DNA of 12,999 bases from Pavlovales sp. CCMP2436 (taxonomy: Eukaryota; Haptophyta; Pavlovophyceae; Pavlovales): NCBI GenBank assembly GCA_026770615.1, contig MU631528.1, forward strand, positions 209,724 to 222,722, given 5' to 3'. Of this stretch, positions 7,596-12,999 are shown in pieces. The stretch's first letter is position 1. Each line of letters begins with the position of its first letter. Below the pieces are notes generated by a model that saw nothing but the letters and a program-made list of their open reading frames with translations, was not told the DNA's origin and did no database searches. The translations under genes were made by a program, and so were the position numbers.

Positions 7596-8010
7596 ATGAA
7601 CGAGCTGGTCGGCAACGACCGCCTGCGCTGCCGCAACTGCACCCTCGGCTACCTCTGCAAGCCGTGCCACACGCCAAGGGCCTGCTACATTGGACCCTGG
7701 CCTACGTCGCTGCCGGCGATGCACAGCAAGCCGTAGCCGCACCCAGCCACATCGGCGCCACCGCCGACTCACAAGCCGCCGCCTGAAGAGGACACGTACT
7801 CCTCAATGCTCAAGCCGCCGCAACCGCCTCCGCCTCCACACAACACTACGACATCGCCGCCATCGCAGAACAATCTGACGACGCCGCTGCCTGCACCAAC
7901 AACATCTCCTACGTCATCGCCGATCACATCGCCGCAGCACTTCGCGCTCGCCAGCTCGCAGCCGCTGATGCAGCCGCAATCGATCGACTCTCCGTCTGCT
8001 ACTACGGACT
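7596..8010 (+). pseudogene. copia gag remnant
   Basis: ATG at 7596 opens a short frame with C-ending codons and a Cys-x2-Cys-x5-Cys-x2-Cys-His cluster (about residues 12-24), ending in TAG at 7735. From about 7690 the codon bias moves to another frame, which reads through Ala-rich, probably helical sequence to 8010 but is cut by TGA at 7784. The shift between frames and the stop mark a decayed gag. This latter frame is the same as that of protease and integrase. I infer Gag from position and composition; it has no confidently recognised domain. The ATG lies only 10 bp beyond the TIR element, so the true 5' end may have been lost. Confidence 0.5.
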
Positions 8011-8058
8011 GTAAAGGTAAGTTCTAACACAAAACTGTTAACTTCCCTATCCCAAGAG
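8011..8058 (+). other. Intron-like 48-nt segment between gag and protease
   Basis: This AT-rich island begins GTAAAG, contains CTAAC and TTAAC branch-point-like sequences and ends in CCCAAGAG. It holds all three in-frame stops of the local region (TAA at 8012, 8018 and 8039). Its removal keeps the frame from gag into protease. A stronger donor, GTAAGT, lies at 8017 but would leave the TAA at 8012 in the message. No ATG starts the downstream frame, which also suggests joining from upstream. At 48 nt it would be short for the other introns here (96 and 142 nt). Plain stop-codon decay is the alternative. Confidence 0.4.
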
Positions 8059-10279
8059 TCCACGTCAGCGCCTCCTCCGCCGAAAAAATCAGCTCAGACG
8101 CCGCCTCTTCAGCCGATCTCACGTCGGCGCCTCCTCCTCCAAAAGAATCTTCCCTGACACCGCCTCTTCAGACGATTCCCATGACGACGCTGCCTCCGCC
8201 GCAGCCAACCAAGGGCAACCTGCCCACTGTGTCGCTCAGACCTTCAAGCGCGCTTGCCGATCTTCACCTCCAACTCAGCACCTCCTCACGGTCTACAGCG
8301 TGACCGAGGACAAGGAGGACACGCACTCTTCGGCGCCCATCAAGACGCACGACAAGTTTGTCTTCGACGCCACACTCGACTCGGGCTGCTCCGTCAGCAT
8401 GCTTGTCGACGACAGCTGGGGACTCATCACAGACCCACAGCCGACCAAGGCCAGCATCTCAGTGGCCAACCGCGCAGCTATGCAAGCCGTGTACAGCGGC
8501 CTCATCTCCGCCACGTTCACAGACGACGTCGGCGGATACCTACGAGTTGACTTCATCGACGCGCTCTCCTTGGACGGCCTGGAGACACCGCTCATCTCAG
8601 TCCGCTCGCTGGCAGCTCAAGGCTGCTCCATCATCTTCGACGTCAACGGTGGCTCCCTGAAGTCCATCACGTTGACTCGGCACACACAGATCAAGTTCGG
8701 CATCGATCACCTCATTAATTGCTCGGTCAACGTGCCGATCGACTACACGCCAACCATCTACAAGGCGCTCTCTGCTAACCTCTCGCAGGAGACGTCCGAT
8801 CTCTGGCGGGCCCGCTTCAACCACGCAGGCCGCCACGCCGTCCGCCGCACGATCACTCAGCACCTTGACATCGCCGGCGCCTAGGCCAAGCCCGAGATCT
8901 TCTCTGAGTCCGACGTCACGCGGATGACAGTCCTGCCCTTCAACGGCACGCGCACTCCTTCGACTCGACCGTTCGAGATCATCCACAGTGACGTGCTCGG
9001 GCCGATCAACGGCCTCCATCCTCACGTCGCGCGATTTGCCATCGTCTTCAAGGACGACTTAACGGCATACACTAGCATCTACATAATGCACGTCAAGTTC
9101 GAGGCGCCTGCAAAGCTGCAGCTCTACCTCGACGAGATGGGAGCTAACTCCCTCCAGCACCGACTCGCAGGCGCAAGGCTGCACCTCGACGGCGCGTCGG
9201 AGCTCACTTCCTCGGCCTGGACCGCCGTCTTGCGCAAGTACGACATGCTCATCAACGAGGTGTCGGTCCCGCACGACCCCAAGACCAACAGCGTCGCAGA
9301 GCGTAACTTTGGCACCCTCATCCCCGACGTGCGCGCAATGCTCAACGCGTCCGGCATGTCGCCTCGCTGGTGGGGGTGGGCTATAAAGTCCGCTGCGTGG
9401 ACGCGCAACCAGCTCACCTCTCCGGCTGACAAGCTCTCGCCATACGAGAAGCTCTTTGGCAAGGCGTCCGACCTGTCCAAGCTCCGCATATGGGGGTGCC
9501 CAGTTGCATATCTACGGCAAGCCCCGCGCGACGCCACCGGCAAGTTCGGACCGCGCGCGCTGCATGGCAACTTCGTCGGGTATGGCTCTTCGAGCATCTT
9601 CGAGAACGGCCAGCTGCGCCACGCCCTCGGATACGTTCTAGTCACAGCCGACAACGTCATCACGGTCTCTCGGCATGTGCTCTTCAACGAGTCCACCATC
9701 GCCGACAACACTTCAAGGAGCGTGCACTTCAGCGGCTCCAACCCGATCACCAACACCTCCGACTTCCCCGACGACGATCAGATCGCCGCTGATTTAGCAG
9801 CCTATAGGGGTGAAGGCGAGGACGTTAACAACGACCCGCCGCCGCTCGTCCAAGACTTGGACCCAGACGACGATGACGCGCCGCCGCCGCCGCGCACCGC
9901 CACGCCGACTTCATCTCCCGAGCCATCCTCAGAGCCTTCCTCTGAGCCATCCTCTCCGCCGATCGTTCGCCCAACCGGCGACTCGTTGCGTTTACTCCTC
10001 GCTCACGCCGCCTTCATGCGCAAGCCCGGCGACTCTCGCTGGCAAGTCTGCAGCGCAGATGTGTTATCAGCATACCTCAACGCTGAGGTCCCCGACTCGG
10101 AACAACTCCACCTCGGACTCCCGCCGCTCTACTAGGCCAAGATCGTCGCGCCGCCCGGCTTCAAGGTTGCGCTGCGCTGCCGCCGCGCCATCAACGGTCT
10201 CAAGCAGAGTGGCCGACTCTGGTGGAAGACCAATCTCGACATCATGGAACGCATCAAATTCCATCGCATCGACGCATGA
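8042..10279 (+). pseudogene. copia pol remnant: protease, integrase and partial reverse transcriptase
   Basis: One frame runs from 8042 to TGA at 10277, interrupted by TAG at 8882 and 10133. Retropepsin: LDSGCS with the catalytic Asp at 8378. Pre-integrase region: LWRARFNHAGRH (about 8800-8835) keeps the His pair of the HHCC zinc site, but the usual Cys pair downstream is absent. Integrase core: Asp codons at 8990 and 9188 and Glu at 9299, spacing D-x65-D-x36-E, followed by the copia-typical NFVGYG...VSRHVLF block. An acidic Pro/Ser-rich linker (about 9770-9970) leads into RT, whose first catalytic Asp (SADVLSAYLN) is at 10058 and whose INGLKQSGRLWW motif follows the second TAG. YVDD and RNase H are missing, so it cannot reverse-transcribe itself. 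Confidence 0.88.
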
Positions 10280-10803
10280 TGGCGGCCACAGGCGTGGGCC
10301 AACTGGCACCGCGCGTCCACGGTGGGCCCACGGTCATGGGTACGCTTGGGATTGGTAATAAGTGGGTCGCCTTTGTCATGCGCATTGGCTCGGACACGCT
10401 GCTGGAGCTGCAAGCTTCCGACCGCGAGCTTATGACGCTGATGGCGCAGCAGCTGGCGCGCGGGTATTTGCTGGACCAGGGCTTCGCCAGCCTCGAGCAA
10501 ACGATTGGCTCCGTCGTGCTGATGAAACAGCAGCTTGCCGCCGCCGGCAAGTCCGCTAACGCGGGCTCCTCCGCCGGCGGCGGGAACGCCGGAGGCTCCG
10601 GTGGCAACTCCGGGGCCACCGGTGCCAAGGTCAAGGCTGCAGGGCGCGCGCTGCCGCGCAAGGGACGGACGGCGTGCTACCAGTTCAACAGCGCTGTGGG
10701 CTGCACTTTGGCCTCCTGCCCGTGCGGGCATTTCTGCACCCGCTGCATCGCCCGTAACAAGGGCAAGGAGCCGCACACCGCGCACGGGTGCACGCGTGTC
10801 TAA
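10276..10803 (+). CDS. Small protein with C-terminal Cys/His zinc finger, possibly retroelement Gag-like
   Basis: 175 residues from ATG 10276 (a second ATG follows at once) to TAA. Residues about 28-90 look alpha-helical. Residues 92-120 are a Gly/Ser/Ala linker. Residues 134-172 form a Cys/His cluster: Cys134, 143, 148, 150, His152, Cys154, 157, His167, 170 and Cys172, with the CYQFNSAVGC opening. The CxxFNxxxGC...C...H.C..C...H...C arrangement resembles zinc fingers at the C-terminus of Gag-like proteins in some algal and fungal retroelements; this is a recollection of family style, not a search result. It starts exactly where copia RT homology ends, so it may be a fragment of a second element whose 5' part is missing. 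A host nucleic-acid-binding protein is possible. The frame also runs upstream to 10222, but that part overlaps RT. Confidence 0.5.
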   Translation: MMAATGVGQLAPRVHGGPTVMGTLGIGNKWVAFVMRIGSDTLLELQASDRELMTLMAQQLARGYLLDQGFASLEQTIGSVVLMKQQLAAAGKSANAGSSAGGGNAGGSGGNSGATGAKVKAAGRALPRKGRTACYQFNSAVGCTLASCPCGHFCTRCIARNKGKEPHTAHGCTRV

Positions 10804-11410
10804 CACCGCGCGTACGTTTAGGCGCCGCGGCGCCGCACTGGGGCTAGCCCCAACTTCCAGCTCGAGCTCGCTCGAGCCTGCTCGAGGTGTCGAGAGGGTG
10901 GGTGGGTGGGAACAAAACCGGGCTGCTGCCAGCCCCTGGGCGGGCTGCTCGCACGGGTCGATCCGGCTCGCTGGCGCACGACCCCGTCACCGCTGGCTCT
11001 CGGCCAGCGAGGCGAAATCTGGGATGTTATTTGCTGCTTGCTGTTATTTCTGTTACGCGGGATAAAGTCCGGGTGGGACTCACCCCGCTCGGGCTTTCCG
11101 CGCGTTCCTGCTCTCTGACTAAGTCGCGTCCCGCCGTCGGCTCCCTGCCGGGCCCCGTTCGCATGGGCCCATAACCTAGCTAATAATGTCATGGGAGAAG
11201 TCCGGGTAGCTGGTAGCACGCCAACAGCAGTGTCCACTGCCAGGCCCCTCAATTCCGAGTTTACACAACGCTAAATGGCGGCATACCCGTACCGGACTGC
11301 TCGCCTCTTCTTCTGTTCAATTTACCCCTATCACTATACCATTTACCGCGCGGGGACCACCAACTGACATGGTGGTCCGGTCGATATACCCTTCTCTTCT
11401 AACTATCATA
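10804..11410. other. Region after the zinc-finger ORF, no supported gene
   Basis: GC-rich to about 11170, then mixed. It contains palindrome-rich sequence at 10818-10880 (GCGCCGCGGCGCC and a CTCGAGCTCGCTCGAG cluster) and a repeated AAGTCCGGGT at 11066 and 11200. Open frames on both strands lack domains. It may be the untranslated tail of the element encoding the zinc-finger protein. Confidence 0.4.
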
Positions 11411-11577
11411 CAGGGGATCGCGGGCAATAAGAAACCGTCGTGTTAAGAAACTGAGCCTCGTTTTTTTGCCCTTCAATAGTAATTTTAACCAGAATTTAAC
11501 AATTGTTTGTATGTAATTTGCTAAGAAACTCAGCCTCAGCCTCAAAAAGCGCCGTTCTTATTGCCCGCGATCCCCTG
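11411..11577. mobile_element. 167-bp MITE with 23-bp perfect TIRs and TA target duplication
   Basis: The ends 11411-11433 and 11555-11577 are perfect inverted copies beginning CAGGGGATCGCGGG. TA lies directly outside each end (11409-11410 and 11578-11579). This is the signature of Tc1/mariner-type insertion. The interior is AT-rich, has no coding capacity, and contains near-copies of AAGAAACTSAGCCTC in direct orientation (about 11445 and 11524). It would need a transposase from elsewhere. Confidence 0.85.
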
Positions 11578-11579
11578 TA

Positions 11580-11935
11580 CCGAATGACAACACGGACCAA
11601 CTACGAACGGTGTTTGAGCGATTTGTAAACCGCTGTCGGCTCCCCAACTGGCGCGGCCGAGAGGACCAGCCGGCCGGTGCACAGACGAGTATAGTCAGCC
11701 CGACACTCAGGGGTTTAAATCCCTAGCGTAAGTCGGGCCAAAATGGATAAGCCGGGTCTGTTCAATTTGAGAACCCACCCGGCCCCCCATAAGCACTCCC
11801 TTATTCACTTATAGCACCTGGACGGGAATGGTCACTAGAATCCAGGGACTCCCATGAGCTAACCATTCCGGTAAGGTGGAATTTAACGCCCTCTATATAC
11901 ATAATTCAATGCATGGTTGCCTTACATATCACCGC
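11580..11935. other. Spacer between the MITE and the satellite array
   Basis: No gene seen. It holds a 7-bp stem (GCCCGAC at about 11698, GTCGGGC at about 11733) enclosing AGGGGTTTAAATCCCT, which resembles a tRNA T-arm but is not a full tRNA. A second potential hairpin pairs GGAATGGT near 11825 with ACCATTCC near 11863. Confidence 0.4.
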
Positions 11936-12002
11936 AGCTGCTGCCGCCGCCGCTTCCGTTAATTGATAAATAATTACGAAAGCTGCCGCTGCTGCTGCTA
12001 CT
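11936..12002. repeat. Two GCT/GCC trinucleotide runs flanking an AT-rich spacer
   Basis: CAGCTGCTGCCGCCGCCGC and GCTGCCGCTGCTGCTGCTAC are separated by about 30 bases of AT-rich sequence (TTAATTGATAAATAATTA). The two runs look like diverged copies of one unit. They sit immediately before the minisatellite. Confidence 0.7.
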
Positions 12003-12006
12003 TTCT

Positions 12007-12999
12007 GCGGCGCGCGCCTAGTGCGCGCGGCCTAGCGCGCGCGGCACATCGCGCGCGGCGTAGAGCGCGCGGCGTAGAGCGCGCGGCGCAGAGCACGCGG
12101 CGCAGAGCACGCGGCCTAGCGCACGCGACCTAGAGCACGCGGCCTAGAGCCCGAGGCCTAAAGCCCGAGGCCTAGAGCGCGCGGCCTAGAGCGCGCGGCG
12201 AGGCCTAGAGCACGCGGCCTAGAGCACGCGGCCTAGAGCACGCGGCCTACTAGAGCGCGCGGCCTAGATCGCACGGCCTAGAGCCCGCGGCCTAGAGCAC
12301 GCGGCCTAGAGCGCGCAACCTAGAGCGCGCGGCCTAGGGCTCGCGGCCTAGAGCTCGCGGCCGAGAGCGCGCGGCCGAGAGCGCGCGGCTCAGAGCGCGC
12401 GGCTCAGAGCGTGCGGCCTAGAGCGCGCGGCCTAGAGCACACGGCCTAGAGCCCGCGGCCTAGGGCCCACGGCCTAGGGCCCGGGGCCCACGGCCTAGGG
12501 CCTGAGGCCTAGAGCGCGCGGCCTAGAGCGCGCGGCCTAGAGCGCGCGGCCTAGAGCTCGCGGCCTTGAGCACGCGGCCTAGAGCACGCGGCCTAGAGCA
12601 CGCGGCCTAGAGCACGCGGTCTAGAGCGCGCGGCCTAGAGCTCGCGGCCTAGAGCCCGCGGCATAGAGCATGCAGCTCAGAGCGCGCAGTCTAGAGCGCG
12701 CGGCCTAGGGCTCGCGGCCTAGAGCTCGCGGCCTAGAGCGCGCAGCTCAAAGCGCGCGGCATAGAGCGCGCAGCCTAGAGCGCGCGGCTCAGAGCACGCG
12801 GCCTAGAGCCCGCGGCCTAGAGTACGCGGCCGAGAGCACGCGGCCTAGAGGGTGCGGCCTCGAGCACGCGGCCTAGAGCACGCGGCCTAGAGCACGCGGC
12901 CTAGAGCGCGCGGCCTAGAGCTCGCGGCCTAGAGCCCGCGGCCTAGAGCGCGCGGCTCAGAGCGCGCGGCCTAGAGCGCGCGGCCTAGAGCTCGCGGCC
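12007..12999. repeat. 14-bp minisatellite array, about 70 imperfect copies, running off the window
   Basis: The unit is close to GAGCRCGCGGCCTA. Most variation falls at the two bases after GAGC (GC, AC, TC or CC) and in the CCTA segment (CTCA, CGTA, CGAG, CATA). The first units, to about 12130, are the most diverged. Blocks of variants recur in the same order, for example AC-AC-AC-GC-TC-CC near 12581-12650 and again near 12870-12940, so part of the array grew by duplicating several units at once. CTAG in nearly every unit and a period not divisible by three put stops in all frames, so it is non-coding. It is also rich in GCGCGC and short palindromes. Confidence 0.95.

Larger units (their letters stand above)
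7596..10276 (+). mobile_element. Truncated Ty1/copia-type LTR retrotransposon
   Basis: The order gag, protease, integrase, reverse transcriptase on one strand identifies the Ty1/copia superfamily. Coding homology begins right after the TIR element and ends in RT just after the GLKQSGRLWW motif, before the YVDD box and RNase H. No 5' or 3' LTR, primer binding site or polypurine tract could be recognised. At least two TAG codons and an early reading-frame change interrupt the frame. The element is therefore a 5'- and 3'-truncated copy or a badly assembled one. Codon choice (C-ending codons) matches the host genes, so it has been resident for some time. Confidence 0.88.

Noticed and set aside
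7596..10276. Intact, autonomous copia element
   Set aside because: No LTRs found, frame interrupted, and RT ends before YVDD with no RNase H.
10818..11252. Overlapping open frames on both strands after the zinc-finger gene
   Set aside because: No recognisable domain, no preferred codon usage, and mutual overlap.
12007..12999. CRISPR array
   Set aside because: Units are contiguous 14-bp tandem repeats with no unique spacers, in a eukaryotic context.

Overview
The window reads as nuclear DNA of a eukaryotic alga with a secondary (red-lineage) plastid, most likely a haptophyte or stramenopile. The genes are GC-rich, and two carry short GT-AG introns. Intergenic DNA alternates between AT-rich and satellite sequence. 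Two predicted proteins begin with a signal peptide followed by an Ala-Phe cleavage motif, the hallmark of import into complex red plastids. The host assignment is inference; no ribosomal or organellar marker is present.

Layout. Positions 1-888 hold a (TA)n microsatellite, AT-rich DNA and a long pyrimidine tract leading into the first gene. Positions 889-1758 (+) encode a DWARF27-type carotenoid isomerase (DUF4033 domain) with a bipartite plastid presequence. Positions 2107-3913 (-) encode a two-exon AlkB-like 2-oxoglutarate/Fe(II) dioxygenase that also looks plastid-targeted. It is convergent with D27 and divergent, by only 67 bp, from a two-exon secreted protein at 3981-5510 (+) with fibronectin-III-like domains and a Cys-rich C-terminal half of unknown family. 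These three are the ordinary host genes. They share no obvious pathway beyond the probable plastid location of the first two.

From 5511 the window is accessory DNA. A 1,021-bp element with 121-bp terminal inverted repeats lies between TTAA tetranucleotides (6565-7585) and carries an internal A-B-A-B repeat. Ten bases beyond it begins a broken Ty1/copia-type retrotransposon (about 7596-10276). It keeps a retropepsin motif, an integrase core and the start of reverse transcriptase, but has no recognisable LTRs and lacks the YVDD part of RT. The copia homology stops where a small ORF with a Cys/His zinc-finger tail starts (10276-10803), possibly the Gag of another retroelement. A 167-bp MITE flanked by TA (11411-11577) follows. 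From about 12007 to the window end there is a 14-bp-unit minisatellite with about 70 imperfect copies.

The most unusual points are: two in-frame TAG codons in the copia element inside the same 10-mer; a 48-nt intron-like, frame-preserving segment that holds all three stops between gag and protease; the long-TIR element with its alternating internal repeat; and the plastid-type leader on an AlkB-family enzyme with a long extra N-terminal region. I found no CRISPR array, rRNA or convincing tRNA.
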